Below are positions 45,780 to 58,164 of a DNA stretch of 64,000 nt, piece after piece. Numbering within the stretch: the stretch's first letter is position 1; each line of letters opens with the position of its first letter. This DNA comes from Gigantopelta aegis. Its lineage: Eukaryota > Mollusca > Gastropoda > Neomphalida > Peltospiridae. The notes under the pieces were generated by a model. That model did no database searches. It had not been told where the DNA came from and worked only from the letters and a program-made list of their open reading frames with translations. Both the position numbers and the translations under genes were made by a program. Where the stretch lies: NCBI RefSeq assembly GCF_016097555.1, contig NC_054713.1:5973611-6037610 (forward strand). The letters run 5' to 3'.

Positions 45780-47087
45780 TTAAGGGAAAATTATACTATT
45801 TGGTCAAACTTTAAATGCCATTTCACCTTTTTAAAATGTTCACATATTATAAAGATATGCTTTAATATATTACTGGAATATACATAAACATAAAATCATA
45901 GGCCACCGTATAAAATGTTGATACACGGGCCATAAAGTGAATAGGTGTATGAATCAAGATGACGTTTCCTTTTTTCCGCGCGTAGTCGAATTAATCATGT
46001 TTTATATCCATTGACTATATTTAATTTTAAACGTTTCTGTAATGCAACAAAGCGAACATTATTTGTGTTGCTTAAAATGATATCCAGCAGACACACAAGT
46101 ACATATATTCACTACTGTTTTAAATAGATGGGAACTAAAGGGAAAAGTGACTTTTAAACACATTTACTGACTATTTATTTTACAATTGTATACAGGATCG
46201 AATATCATTACAACTTATAATTTTTGTACAAATAGTAATACAGGGTGAGTAAATCAATATGAGATAATAAAAATGTACTGTCATCGATGAAAGTTGTCTT
46301 ACAGTCAGGGCTTGAAATACCCCATGCATAGAAACAAAATCATTAAATTTCCATCATAAATCTTTTGAGCACTTTTCTTTTAAAAACAGCTTTATTGGAG
46401 TGATCAATTATGTTCTTAAAAACACAAACAGTACAAATAACATTAAAAAAATTCATTGTAGGTGTGGGTGGGACTGGGGTCGGGGTGGAGGATGGGGTGG
46501 GAGTAACGGTGGGGTTGGTCGTGTGGTCATTATTCCCACATATCTGTATGTACTGATAAAATGCTCTACCTGTCAAACGTGACGAACTAGTCAAACAAAT
46601 TACACTAACACATGAGATGTGTTATTGAATACGAAGACAAAATAGCAGTCCTTTGATTGCCGTCCATTGTAGGACTAACATGGAAGTACACTATAGTGCG
46701 TTTAAATCATACAGTTTTTGATAGAATATTATTTAATTTCACATAACATTAACTCTTTTTATCATAACTGTTATCTTTTTTCCCTTCGTTAACATACACA
46801 AACATTATATATGAAAAACAAGTTTTGAAGAACAAAAAGCAGACTATGGCTATAGCCTACATAGACGGACGATATTTTGTTACGTCATTGTGTATGTTTC
46901 AGGGCTAAATCTATCCGTAGTGACGTCACGCCACTGTCGTCCTATTAGTTAACGATTCTACCGCTTTCAAATATAGTGGCGCTGCGTACGATACTATCAT
47001 TTCCTCTTAACTACATTTTGTTGTAATTCTAACGTTTGCTTTGTATATAGATATAATATTGTATATCCTTGTCTTATTTCCTTGCAG
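45780..47087. other. mostly AT-rich, G-rich minisatellite inside
   Basis: A G-rich stretch with several GGGG runs (about 46462-46522) could form quadruplexes. No exon linking 44467 to 47088 was recognised. Confidence 0.4.
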
Positions 47088-47226
47088 GGCTTGTTTTCGA
47101 TTATGCATCTTGTTGTACAGATACGTGAAGAAAAGGACTAGTCAGAGAAACAGGAATAAAGGAAATACGCCAGATATGCCTTTATTGACAAAAGCAAAAC
47201 TGAAGACTCCAAAATCCACAACTTAA
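47088..47226 (+). CDS. probable terminal coding exon, gene unknown
   Basis: After TTATTTCCTTGCAG the frame reads G|ACFRLCILLYRYVKKRTSQR, then a basic and Thr/Pro/Lys-rich tail ending KTPKSTT and TAA. It looks like the end of a membrane helix followed by a cytoplasmic tail. It requires an upstream exon ending in phase 2. The visible upstream exon at 44467 ends in phase 1, so the two do not join directly. A strong acceptor and non-repetitive composition support it, but length is only 45 residues. Confidence 0.4.
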
Positions 47227-47247
47227 GTCATTCCGCAGTGTGTGTGG

Positions 47248-47485
47248 GACCGGATATAGCACGGTGGTAAAGCGCTCACCAGATGCGCGGTCGGTCTAGG
47301 ATCAATCCCCGTTGGTGGACCCATTGGGCTATTTCTCGTTCCAGCCAGACTGGTATATCAAATGCAGTGGGTTTCCTTTCTAAGACTATATGTCAACGTT
47401 AATAAATGTTTGCCATCCAGTAGTCGACGATTAATAAAAAAAAGAAAGAAATGTGCTCTTGTGCTGTTGTTAAAGAAAATAAACT
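47248..47485 (+). repeat. SINE A-head/tail-2, core shortened
   Basis: GGTAAAGCGCTCACCAGATG, GGTCTAGGATCAATCCCC, then AGACTATATGTCAACG and GATTAATAAAAAAAAG. Confidence 0.85.
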
Positions 47486-47589
47486 AAATTTGTGTAGTAT
47501 GTGATTCCATGACGAACATACTGCGGCCTGGTACCAATAGTGTACGCATCACCAATAGTCAAGTGAATTTTTTTTAATTTTTTTTTTTT

Positions 47590-47607
47590 GGGGGGGGGGG
47601 GGGGGGG
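47590..47607. repeat. poly-T/poly-G junction beside a SINE head
   Basis: A T run changes directly to a G run, followed immediately by TACGTGGCCCAGTGGTAAAG. Confidence 0.9.
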
Positions 47608-47608
47608 T

Positions 47609-47680
47609 ACGTGGCCCAGTGGTAAAGCGCTAGCTTGATGCTCGGTCGGTGTGATATCGATCCCCGTTGGTGGCTTATCG
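47609..47680 (+). repeat. SINE A head fragment
   Basis: ACGTGGCCCAGTGGTAAAGC, TCGATCCCCGTTGGTGG, then abrupt change to the D element. Confidence 0.85.
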
Positions 47681-48062
47681 GACCATAGTAAGAAAACGAC
47701 ACTTGCAGGGTTATGGACGCCATTTTGGTTTTATGGTCTGATATTATGATGTAGTCGGAATACCCTGCGCGTGCTGTAACCTCATCGTGGTGCAGGCGTG
47801 TAACATTCTCTTTGAGAATGGCCAATACAGCACAAATCCCCTTGTTTTCTTCGAGATACAATTGAAATTTTGAGTAAAAGTCAGTATCTACTGGATGTTT
47901 TGTATTTTTGCAGTTCTCTAAACTGTGTTTTTATTTAAATCTTAAATTTTTATATTGATGTTGATCATCACTTTATTTGTTTGCATTACCATAGTTTGAC
48001 ACCCAATAGCCGATGTATGTTTCGTGCTGGAATGTCGTTAAACATTCATTCATTCCATTCCA
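47680..48062 (+). repeat. SINE-like type D element, longest copy
   Basis: ATCGGACCATAGTAAGAAAA through GCGCGTGCTGTAACCTCATC, CATTCTCTTTGAGAATGGCC, TTGATGTTGATCATCACTTT, TTGACACCCAATAGCCGATG and terminal (CATT)n. Its 3' half corresponds to 1447-1728 on the minus strand. Confidence 0.8.
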
Positions 48063-48404
48063 TTCATTCCATTCTTGATACGAGATAACTGTATTTGATT
48101 ATTTCATTACAGAGGGAGAAAAAAGAAAATAATCAGTTATGTCATTAAACAAGACCATATCAATCCATAAAACCAAACCGCTGCAAGCGTCGCATTTTTA
48201 CTATGGTATGTATTACAGTTTTATTTATTTCTGAACCGAATTTTTGTTTTTTAATTGCACACAAAAATTGTCGTTTTATATTATTTCCAAAACAGTTTTA
48301 CTCCTTTTTCTTGCGTCCAACCAAATTAAAATTATTTACACCATTTTTTAGAAGACTGGGGCAGACTGTAGGTACAGATTCATGCAGGGGTAGGGGTAAT
48401 ACAG

Positions 48405-48670
48405 GTAGCATGGTGGTAAAGGGCTCGGCTGATGCGCGGTCGGCTTGGCATCGATCCCCGCTGAGCTGTTTCTTGTTCCAGCCAGTGCACCACGACTGGT
48501 GTATCAACAGGCCGTGGTAAGTGCTATCCTGTTTGTGTGATGGTGCCTATAAACGATCCCTTGTTATTAATGACAAAATGTAGAGGGTTTCCTCTATATA
48601 TATGTAAAAATTAGCAAATGGCATTTCACATCCAATAGCCGATGAAACAATGTGCTCAAACATTTTAAAC
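48405..48670 (+). repeat. SINE A-head/tail-2, diverged
   Basis: GGTAAAGGGCTCGGCTGATG, GGCATCGATCCCCGCTGAGC, core, CACATCCAATAGCCGATGA. Confidence 0.88.
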
Positions 48671-48734
48671 TTTCATGAAATCGACCACTATTTTGCCAAT
48701 TTTCCTTTCGACTCTGTGTTGTGCAGATATACTG

Positions 48735-49097
48735 CCTCAATCACGTATGACAGTGTTATCGTTCTAATTGTTTGAAAAAATGTGTCATGTAACACCCAGA
48801 GATACGGCCTCCATCACGTATGACAGTGTTATCGTTCTAATTGTTTGAAAAAATGTGTCATGTAACACCCAGAGATACGGCCTCCATCACGTATGACAGT
48901 GTTATCGTTCTAATTGTTTGAAAAAATGTGTCGTGTAACACCCAGAGATACGGCCTCCATCACGTATGACAGTGTTATCGTTCTAATTGTTTGAAAAAAT
49001 GTGTCATGTAACACCCAGAGATACGGCCTCCATCACGTATGACAGTGTTATCGTTCTAATTGTTTGAAAAAATGTGTCGTGTAATACCCAGAGATAT
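48735..49097. repeat. 73-bp tandem repeat, 5 copies
   Basis: TCACGTATGACAGTGTTATC recurs at 48741, 48814, 48887, 48960 and 49033 (exact 73-bp spacing) with TTTGAAAAAATGTGTC and AACACCCAGAGATACGGCCT. Units are nearly identical. Confidence 0.96.
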
Positions 49098-49151
49098 CAT
49101 CAAACAAGTAACCCAAAACAGATTTCAAGCATAAAATTATTCATAGAATAA

Positions 49152-49545
49152 ACCGGCCTCGGTGGCGTCGTGGCAGGCCATCGGTCTACAGGCTAGTAGG
49201 TACTGGGTTCGGATCCAAGTCGAGGCATGGGATTTTTAATCCAGATACCGACTCCAAACCCTGAGTGAGTGCTCCGCAAGGCTCAATGGGTAGGTGTAGA
49301 CCACTTGCACCGACCAGTGATCCATAACTGGTTCAACAAAGGCCATGGTTTGTGCTATCCTGCCTGTGGGAAACGCACATAAAAGATCCCTTGCTGCTAA
49401 TAGGAAAGAGTAGCCCATGTAGTAGCGACAGCGGGTTTCCTCTCAAAATCTGTGTGGTCCTTAACCATATGTCTGACGCCATATAACCGTAAATAAAATG
49501 TGAAGAGTGCGTTGTTAAATAAAACATTTCTTTCTTTCTTTCATG
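49152..49545 (+). repeat. SINE B-head/tail-1, full length
   Basis: CCGGCCTCGGTGGCGTCGTG to TGCGTTGTTAAATAAAACAT with a TTTC-rich end. Confidence 0.94.
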
Positions 49546-49862
49546 GAATAACGGCCACAAACATTCATGGATGTTTAACAACATGATTCTGCGCATTTGT
49601 CGATTAACAGGTGAAAATACTTGGATACAGAGAGGAGAAAGGATACTAAACCATTTAATTAATTTTGATAATAAAAACATTCCCTTTTTAAAAGGAACTT
49701 TTTAATAAAACAAGAATCACTACGGATATATATTTGTGTTGATCTCTCTTCGAGTTAACTACATACGTGAATACTGAACTATTATTGTCTGTAATAATAT
49801 ATTCGTATATGCAAATACAGAAACAAAAATGAATAATAATAAAATTGAGTTGACGGGAGGGT

Positions 49863-50312
<450 letters not shown>

Positions 50313-50406
50313 TACGTAGGTTTCGTTTCGCATCTTTATACTGGCTCCTCGTATCTATAGTATGTTGAATAAGACCACTACATCGATTTGTTTCTCGCTA
50401 ACGACG

Positions 50407-50790
50407 GGGCGGGACGTAGCCCAGTGGTAAAGTGGTCACTTGATGCTCGATCGGTTTCGGATCGATCCTAGTCGTGCACAACAACTGGTATATCAAAGGA
50501 CGTGGTATGTGCTATCCTGTCCTAGCATATAAAAAATTCCTTGCTACTAATGTAAAACCTGTCCTGAACAGAGGGGCCACAGAAAGTCGATACCTGCGCC
50601 CATGACAGGCGTGTTCTACAACAGCTTGTTCTGAATGTGCACGTTAAAACCTATAAACTGACCTTTTCCTAATGGAAAACAATATAGAGCGTTTCCTTTC
50701 TAAGTCTGTATGTGAAAATTACTAAATGTTTGACATCCAATAGCCGATGGTTAATAAAGCAATGTACGCTATTGGCGTCGTATGATATGG
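50407..50790 (+). repeat. SINE A-head/tail-2 interrupted by another repeat
   Basis: GGGCGGGACGTAGCCCAGTG, core, ...TTGCTACTAATG; then about 50551-50675 is foreign (CATGACAGGCGTGTTCTACA, ACAGCTTGTTCTGAATGTGC, the inverted counterpart of repeats at 24330 and 25006); the SINE resumes at GAAAACAATATAGAGCGTTT. CTAATG borders both sides. Confidence 0.85.
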
Positions 50791-51017
50791 CGATTTTTGA
50801 TGTTCAATATGGATCTGGGCCCATGGTGGAGTTAGCCGGACCTTTCGCAAGGTACATGGGAGCTAAATTTGTTCTAAAGGTCCAAAAGATTTGAAATCCA
50901 CCCTCAAACTTTGGTCCCCGAAAAATGGTCACGTGGCAGCCAAATATGACCTCACTATTTATTTCAAAAAGTATAACTATGTGTATGGGGAGGGGGTAAG
51001 TTTTCTTAATGGCCACA

Positions 51018-51018
51018 G

Positions 51019-51061
<43 letters not shown>

Positions 51062-51090
51062 ACCACCACCACCACCACCACCACCACCAC
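51018..51090. repeat. (CA)n(CCA)n microsatellite
   Basis: CA repeats change to CAC/CCA repeats. A complementary (GT)n run follows at about 51221-51306. Confidence 0.95.
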
Positions 51091-51246
51091 CTTTCAAAAC
51101 CGTTGACAGTTTCATACAGGTCAATTTGTACTGTGTTAGATGATTTGGTAGTGTAAAAAGTAGTCTTAAGACATGGCTGCTTGATACAAGTGGGTGGAGT
51201 AAATGTAGATTTCACTTTAAGTGTGTGTGTGTGTGTGTGTGACTGT

Positions 51247-51288
<42 letters not shown>

Positions 51289-51429
51289 TTGTCTGTGTGT
51301 GTCTGTGTTTGGTGCAATGTTGTCAACAGGGTTTCCTTTGTGTTATGCACTTTGACATTCTAAAAAATATATTATATACTTTTGCATAAGGCAATCATAA
51401 ATATAAACACAACATAAAAAGAAAAAAGA

Positions 51430-52000
51430 TCTGCTGAAGGAGTTAGCAGTGGTTTATCAAGGATTAGCCTAGCCGCTCTTTTTGTAGCTTTATTAATCTG
51501 ACAACGTATGATTTATTGCAGCTATCCCATGTTACTGACCCGTAATAAAATATGGCAAGAATATATGCATTATAGAATAGAGATTGTGATTCTGGGGTGA
51601 GAAATTTGCTAATTCGTCTCAAAAGAGCCAGTTTAGCTGAAACTTGTGAACAAATGCGATCAACTTGTGTGTTCTAGCTAAGATTTTGATCAACACAGAG
51701 TCCTAAATGTTTCTGGCAATGAGCAGGTGATATAGGGTTATTATTGATACTGAGTTGCAACTGATCAGTTCGGCCCAATTTTTGCAGTGTACTAATTAAC
51801 ATACATGTAGTTTTAAATGAGTTTACAAACATATTATTTTCGATGCGCTAAGAGTTTACAGCATCTAAATTTGTTTGTAACGTGGTCTCTATTACAGACA
51901 AATGTCTGCCTATTAGTACCAATATCTCAGCACCTATGTCACCTAGGATCGCAATTCTTTGGTCTAAACTAACATTTTTAGGGGCAAGGAATGCAATGAT
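51430..52000 (-). mobile_element. LINE reverse-transcriptase fragment
   Basis: Minus strand reads RICSQVSAKLALLRRISKFL, TPESQSLFYNAYILAIFYYG, SVTWDSCNKSYVVRLIKLQK, the thumb/connection region that follows the RT palm in non-LTR retrotransposons of the Jockey/I-like group. The upstream part (about 51720-51990) carries the preceding residues in degraded form. Truncated at both ends. Confidence 0.8.
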
Positions 52001-52162
52001 AGAATTACAAATATTACTGGCTAGATTTGTATAAAAGGAACGAAATATAGAGAAATATTATTGAGGAAAACAAACGTCTATTGTGCATCACCAGCTTCTT
52101 GCTGTATTATTATCGTTATGTTTTAGAAAAAATCTTTAAGAAGAAACTGTACAAAGAAAACA

Positions 52163-52275
52163 AGAAATGTTTTATTTAACGACGCACAAAACATTATGGC
52201 TTCGAAAATATGGTTAACGACCACGGAGATAATTAAAGAGGAAACCCGCTGCCGGCTCTCCATGGATTACCCTTT
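52163..52275 (-). repeat. SINE tail-1 fragment, minus strand
   Basis: TTTTATTTAACGACGCACAA, ATATGGTTAACGACCACGGA, AGAGGAAACCCGCTGCC. Confidence 0.75.
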
Positions 52276-52776
52276 TTGATATGCAGTCAAATAATTCACG
52301 AGAATGTACTTGAAGATCGATACGGTAACATATTGTAGTCACGGCATAGATTAACACAATAATTGTAATATGCAGAGGTATTGTGTTTTTTTAATTAAAG
52401 CTATACTTATCACAGTAGCAAATACAGTTCAATACACTCCAGTGCAGCACATCTTTTACCGTATCACCTCAGACTTGAAACTACACTTAACGCTTCACTT
52501 CCATTCCGTTAAAATGCCATTTAGTCGAATAATAAAATAAATTATAAAAAATAGCGAGTGAAATGCTAATCATCTAACGGGTACATCCATTTGAACCAGT
52601 CAACATTTCTTTAACAGAATAACAAGAAAGATATGACAATAACATGTTATAAAACTATTAGAAAATACAACATTTTAATGAACATTTTAGTGAATAATAC
52701 TTGAGGAATAGTTTGAAAGTTTGAAAGTCATTTAGTGATTAATGCCAATGCTATCCGAGTTCAATATTAATACGAC

Positions 52777-53097
52777 TTAAAATAGTACCGGAATACACCT
52801 TGCTTAACATCATTATTAATCAGTCACAAGGTATTTTAAACAAATGCAACACAAATTAGAGACATCTCAGTTAATATATTAGTTAATATAATTAAACACT
52901 TTACCTATTTTATTATTATTACTAACAAACCCAAACGAGTAGAAGCTTGATCGTGTAAGTTTACGCAAATCCATTTATTAAACACCCAAACGTCCCAAGT
53001 AAAGATTGTACCGACTTTTCCATCATTGTGCAGGTAAGGCTATGGTCTTATCTTTTAGACCAATTGCAGTGGAGACGTAGACGTAATGGGATGACGC
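52777..53097 (-). repeat. dispersed repeat R, minus copy
   Basis: Inverted counterpart of 19535-19858, e.g. ACACCTTGCTTAACATCATT, ACCTATTTTATTATTATTAC, CCGACTTTTCCATCATTGTG. Confidence 0.88.
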
Positions 53098-53382
53098 CCA
53101 CATATTTTATTTCAGGTCTTGGATGCTATAAGTAGAAAGGCTGTCTTTATCAAAAGTCCATCCCCACTCCTCCACCGAGTGGGTAACTGTTCATTGATAA
53201 GACATAATTCATCTTGGTAGGCAACCTGTTTTGACTGCTGCAGTCGGGCATCCTGGTGTAAACGAAATGGTTTCTATTATCTTCCCCTTGATTCATTGAC
53301 AATTGTCAGGTCACTGAATTTATCATACAAGATAACTATAATGCATTTCAGTAGCTTGGGGATATTTCCAGGTGGTAAATGT

Positions 53383-53416
53383 TGCTCTAGAGGTGTCGTT
53401 AAACAAAACAAACTTT
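53383..53416 (+). repeat. SINE tail-2 terminal fragment
   Basis: CTCTAGAGGTGTCGTTAAAC and AAAACAAACTTTCA only. Confidence 0.75.
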
Positions 53417-53461
53417 CATTGTGAATGTCGAATCACACAAGTTTAGAAATTTCAGACTTCA

Positions 53462-54617
53462 TGTGACGGAACATGCTCTTAATTTGTTTTCGCCTGTGGC
53501 GATATTAATTGTTTTAGAGGTCCGTGTGCAGCCCCAATATGCACTTAAGCCCATGTGGGCACTTTGTTACGTAATACCTCTGCGCGACGGTGGTCGAGCT
53601 GTTTTCAATACACACTCAGAACAGGTTCGGAGGCCATGTGGCCAGTAGTTACGTAATACCTCCGCTAGTTCGGTACGATCGGGGTATTGCTGGCGCGAAC
53701 TAGGCGACGACCAGTCTAGGCTTCTAAGAAAGAGATGCCGTCTTGGTCGCTGTCGAAATATCACTTGTAGGTATTCGGTGCCGCCTTGTACCCCCAGGCG
53801 ATATTCGGATTTTTATTATAAATAGCTAGGGTTTTAGAGATATCAGGGAGAAACATAGGAAGGCTCCCAGGGAACGTTGTCCGTCCGGACTGGTAATTAT
53901 CTTATTTCTGCTCTGTTGTATAACCTTGATGTGATTGATGTGACTTTAAATATTTTAATACTGTATTATACCAATATTATTTAGACGGTGTTTCCGGTAA
54001 TCTGACGAAGTAAACTGAAGGATTCATTGTTCTAAAAATTATTAAAGCTTAACCAGTCATCCTAGAGGACCTAGGTAAACTGTAGGTTATTGTCTTTATT
54101 GTGATAGGTACCAGTATTAAGTCTGTACTACAAGGTTACTGAATGAGTAGTTACAGGTTAATTAAAAATTAACCAGTTAGGAACAGAGTTGTAATTCCTT
54201 TATTAATTAAGTTCCCCTGGAAGCGTTTCTCAATTATGACACGTGTGGGTGTTGTGTCACGGTGAAGTGATTAGAATATTGTGTAAACTAGACACCTAGA
54301 GATTGATTAACTAATTAAGTGATCAGTTCTGGGTTGTTATTATTTGTTGTTGTTAATTAACTACTGCGGCAGTACATTTGTCAGCGTAGTATTAATACAG
54401 ATTCCAAAGTGTATTGTGTTTTTGTTGTGTTTTCTAGTGAACTAAACGTGCTATATTACATATACTTTATATAAGATCTTATGACTGATCATACCTAGAC
54501 GAGCCACGCGGGTTTTGAACTGCCCGTTACAGAGAGATCTAATAGATATACAGTTAGGAGAGAGATTTGGATAATCGTGTTTCATTCAGTTACGGGTATT
54601 GTAGGATCCCCGTGACA
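53462..54617 (+). mobile_element. solo LTR, family L, plus orientation
   Basis: About 1,156 bp from TGTGACGGAACATGC to GATCCCCGTGACA, flanked by the 5-bp duplication CTTCA (53457-53461 and 54618-54622). It is the inverted counterpart of 25529-26693, and the two align end to end with many substitutions and small indels, so the insertions are not recent. It looks whole at its ends, and no internal region is attached. It contains TTACGTAA at 53567 and 53649. Confidence 0.93.
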
Positions 54618-54689
54618 CTTCATGTGTAAATGATACAGTCGCCATAGTTTCAAATGGCGAATGAAAGTAGCGCAGAGAAACAAATGGTT

Positions 54690-54772
54690 ACATGTTTTCA
54701 AGATATACAGCTGGAGAAAAGACTTTCAGAATTAAGGAATTACCAAAATGGAAACTATTACTGTGATTCTCT
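54690..54772 (+). pseudogene. relic of the SLC18B1-like MFS first exon
   Basis: GGAGAAAAGACTTTCAGAAT, TAAGGAATTACCAAAATGGA and AACTATTACTG align with the minus-strand exon at 35797-35997 (the KELPKWKLLLL coding stretch). Shortly after CTATTACTG the frame is lost (a TGA follows, four bases are missing relative to the intact exon) and the sequence dissolves into (TCTC)n. The upstream ATG at 54654 is in another frame and does not match the intact exon's start. Confidence 0.75.
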
Positions 54773-54795
54773 CTGTCTCTCTCTCTGTCTCTCTG

Positions 54796-54878
<83 letters not shown>
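54772..54878. repeat. (CT)n(TA)n microsatellite replacing exon sequence
   Basis: Starts where the MFS exon relic loses similarity. Followed by CGGTTTCGCCAGTATCATAT, faintly like the foldback family F end. Confidence 0.93.
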
Positions 54879-54959
54879 GATAAGAGTAATATCTCCTTGC
54901 GTTTCGGTTTCGCCAGTATCATATACCAGGGACAAAATTAATTAACTATATATATATTT

Positions 54960-55910
54960 GTATTCTTAATGTGTACTAGTAATAGTTACGTTAATGGAAC
55001 ACAGTCTGGTAATATATTTCTGTGAATTGGCATGATATTATTGGCAAGACAAGACAAGACTGTATTACACTCAGGCCGTATTCTACGGCATATGAGGACA
55101 TGTGTTCAATGGTAGGACATGGTTTAGAGGAGAAAAAATTGTATAATTATAATATTGGTAGTAGTACAGATATAATAGAATTGCGAAAATGAGTAAATAT
55201 GATATTTCGTCAATAGTATATAAATATAGCTAATGATGTAGTACACAAATACGTTATATGTTTGCTACATATAGAGTTTGGGGTGGGCGTGTACGAAACA
55301 TAGCATCCATGAAACCACATCGAGATCTTAATTATACACGATAATGGAAGTGATAAATATACGATGTTCAAAACTATGTATCTTTTTTCTGTAATTTTGT
55401 TGTTGATGATATTTGGCTATGGATGATTTAAACATAAGAGTTGGACTGAATGTTTGTGTTTGCGTTTTAAACATGCCAGCAAGTTGGATGTACTACTGCT
55501 TGTCATTTTAACAGGATGCCCAGACCGTGCTTATGGTAGTATTTATATTGTTGGTAGGGACTTACGGCTTCGTAAATTTATTCATGATTATGTTTTGTTA
55601 GGCGACACATACATACACGCACACACACATGCACGCACACACAGAAATAACGCACACGCAGACATCACACACAGACACATACGCACGCACACATACAGAC
55701 ATTACAAATATCCACACAGAGATACATATACAGACATAAACAGACACGTGACCACACAACAATTATATTTAAAGAACAAGCAAAACCTCTTATAAAAGTT
55801 TGGTTCAATTATATCCTTGTCATCGGTATGTTTGATTGCGTGTTCGATTAATGCCGACAGAACAGAGCAGAACAGAACAGAACTTGATTACGCTCAGGCC
55901 GTTACACAAC
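54960..55910. other. no convincing gene
   Basis: AT-rich, with degenerate (CA)n at about 55607-55740. A short hydrophobic frame after TTTTAACAG (about 55516) lacks a donor and support. Confidence 0.4.
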
Positions 55911-55914
55911 AGAA

Positions 55915-56100
55915 GGAAGGAAAGAAGGAAATGTTTTATTTAACGACGCACGCAACACATTTTATTTACGGTTATATGGCGTCAGACATATGGTTAAGGA
56001 CCACACAGGTATTGAGAAAGGAAACCCGCTGTCGCCACTTCATGGGCTACTCTTTTCGATTAGCAGCAAGGGATCTTTTATATGCACCATCCCACAGTTA
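55915..56100 (-). repeat. SINE core/tail-1, minus strand
   Basis: TTTAACGACGCACGCAACAC, GGTTATATGGCGTCAGACAT, GGGATCTTTTATATGCACCA. Confidence 0.92.
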
Positions 56101-56469
56101 CACAACGGCATATGATATATAAACTGTAGCGACAAGATAGGGTTTACAGGATACAGTAGAACAATGGTATTAATACAAATGCAATACAGTAAAAGAGACA
56201 ATAGTATACTACAAATACAATAGAATAATAAAGACAGTAATATAATACAATTAGAATAAAGTAATGTAATGCCACATTGTTGTAATTACTACCAAATGTA
56301 TTAATCAGACGTGCGAATGCGCGCACACATATGTATACTTGGGTAGTGATAGACATTGTAAATAATTCATATATACATAGGCCAGTGTTTGGTTTTGGGG
56401 GTTTACTGTATTTATCGATAATTGTTTTTATTAATTTACATACTTTTTTTTAGAACACTTATTTTGCTA

Positions 56470-56900
56470 TTCGTCATTAGTTATTTAAATTTCAGCGTAC
56501 TTGGTTTATTATAATAATATGGCTTAACCAAATGTTTACGGGTGTTAGTGAAATAAGTACATGTGAATAAATAGTGAAAATCGTCTCCAATGTCATTATT
56601 GCTACATAACGTGCACGTTCGATCTTCTTCTGGGGTGTTGTTCCAGCGTCCTATTTCGACTGGTAAGTAGTGGTTAGATGTTCTAAATTTGAGTAATATA
56701 GCCCAGGATGTTTGTGGTAATATAATAAGATAGTTTTCTAATCTAAGGTTTTCTTTAAATAGAGTGTACGCTTTACATCTTGATGATAAAGCTATGTTAC
56801 TATCCCATTGTTGTAAATACTGATCGTTATGTCTTAATTTTACTTGATTAAGAAGTATTTTTATGGATGAAAAGTTCCGTGACATCCAAACATTTGTCAT
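56470..56900 (-). mobile_element. LINE 3' fragment (RT C-terminal region)
   Basis: About 139 open codons on the minus strand: KLRHNDQYLQQWDSNIALSS, then LLKFRTSNHYLPVEIGRWNN, then RTCTLC..DDFHYLFTCTYF and KPYYYNKPSTLKFK. The C-x2-C...H...C motif and the LPVEIGRW block are those of the C-terminal end of non-LTR retrotransposon ORF2. Same family as 36430-36700. 5'-truncated. Confidence 0.85.
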
Positions 56901-57224
56901 GCCTAGCTGGTTAAATGTATCTCCGACAAGACGGTGGAATCCGTGTTAATCGACTAGTGTGAGCCAAGCTTTAATCTACATTCCATTATGAAAGAGAAAT
57001 AACTGTTGACATATTCAGTCAAGTGTATGGCGCGGAACACAAAGACTGCATACCTGATTAGTTAACCTCAAATATACTGCCGTCCATTGAACACGCACCT
57101 GTTAGATTTGAAAGGATATGAAAAGGTAAAACTAGTATATTAATCTTTTAATTTTGTTTTATATAACAACTGAATGTATTCTGATAGACAATAATTGCTA
57201 CGTGTCTCCCCTGGGTTGTCATGC

Positions 57225-57345
57225 CACGATCTGAACAGATCAGGCCCTTTTAGGGGCCCCTATGGGCAACCTAGCGAGACATGTCAACACCAACTAGGTC
57301 TACTTAGCGAGCTACTCTCGGCATACTAATCTTCCAAAACTATAT
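57225..57345 (+). repeat. dispersed repeat S, copy 1
   Basis: CTGAACAGATCAGGCCCTTT, GGGGCCCCTATGGGCAACC and TAGCGAGCTACTCT recur at 62468-62565. Confidence 0.8.
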
Positions 57346-57559
57346 GTAGCTCCCTATTTTTACTTTTTGGCGGACCGTTAAAAATTGCGCCTAATTTCCT
57401 TCATAAATTTGCGCACCCTTTCTCTTTGGCTTAATCCTACGGTAGCATAACACCATGCTACCCTCCGCCTGTTACTGGCCACGGCCAGACTGCTGGTGCT
57501 CCTTTGCACATGCCAGTGAAGGCGCATCGATGGTATCATCGTTATGCCATCAGAAATAA

Positions 57560-57790
57560 GGCCGGTAGGTACTGGGTTCGCAGCCCGGTACCGGTTCCCA
57601 CCCAGAACGAATTTTAACTACTCAATGGGTAGGTGTAAGATCACTACACCGACTTCTGTCTCACTAATCACTAACCGACCGTCCATGGCAGACAGCCCAG
57701 ATAGCTGAGGTGTGTACCCAGGACAGCGTGCTTGAACTTTAACTGAATATAAGCACGAAAATACGTTGAAATGAAAACATTTAATGTGTT
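57560..57790 (+). repeat. possible SINE-like repeat (type E)
   Basis: GGCCGGTAGGTACTGGGTTC with CAGCCCGGTACC, and AATGGGTAGGTGTAAGATCA, share words with the B head but in a different context. No shared core follows. Single copy in the window. Confidence 0.45.
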
Positions 57791-58094
57791 TATAGCAACC
57801 TCGCTTACACGTTGCGATAGCAACAACAACGGAAAATTGGCTGTTGCATTTTCAATGGCGTTCAGTATATTTGCTAAAATGTGTTACGAAAATATTTTGA
57901 CAAAATTCGAAATCGAAAATATTTGTCGATGCTAAGCTTCTGAGCATGGTTTATTTTCATAATCTTACTGTATAACAGGGACGGACTGAGCTTGGTTGTT
58001 ATTTGAAACGAAACGAACATCGCCCATTTAACAGAACAGATCTACTGCAAAAAATAACGTGTACAGGGATACATGGTGGAAAACGAATTTCATC

Positions 58095-58140
58095 ATGAAC
58101 ATGTTTTTCACACTGTTGACGGTTGTCGCGTGTCATGCAG
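58095..58140 (+). CDS. secreted IgGFc-binding/TSP1 protein, exon 1 (signal peptide)
   Basis: ATG at 58095 encodes MNMFFTLLTVVACHA, a typical signal peptide, and the exon ends in phase 1 at GCAG|GTAAAA. It joins the exon at 59934 in phase, giving ...CHAG-RDNQGREF. This is the first coding exon, because the mature domain begins directly afterwards. The 5' flank (about 57800-58094) shows no clear TATA motif at a fixed distance. Confidence 0.75.
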
Positions 58141-58164
58141 GTAAAAGTAGTTTTATTTATGTGT

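Noticed and set aside
48735-49097. CRISPR-like array
   Set aside because: The whole 73-bp unit repeats without variable spacers, and the genome is animal.
54654-54770. ATG-initiated frame before the CT repeat as a new gene
   Set aside because: The similarity to the MFS exon is in a different frame and breaks off, so it is treated as a relic.
55454-55600. Possible exon after TTTTAACAG with a hydrophobic reading
   Set aside because: No donor follows, the frame meets a stop quickly, and composition is low in information.
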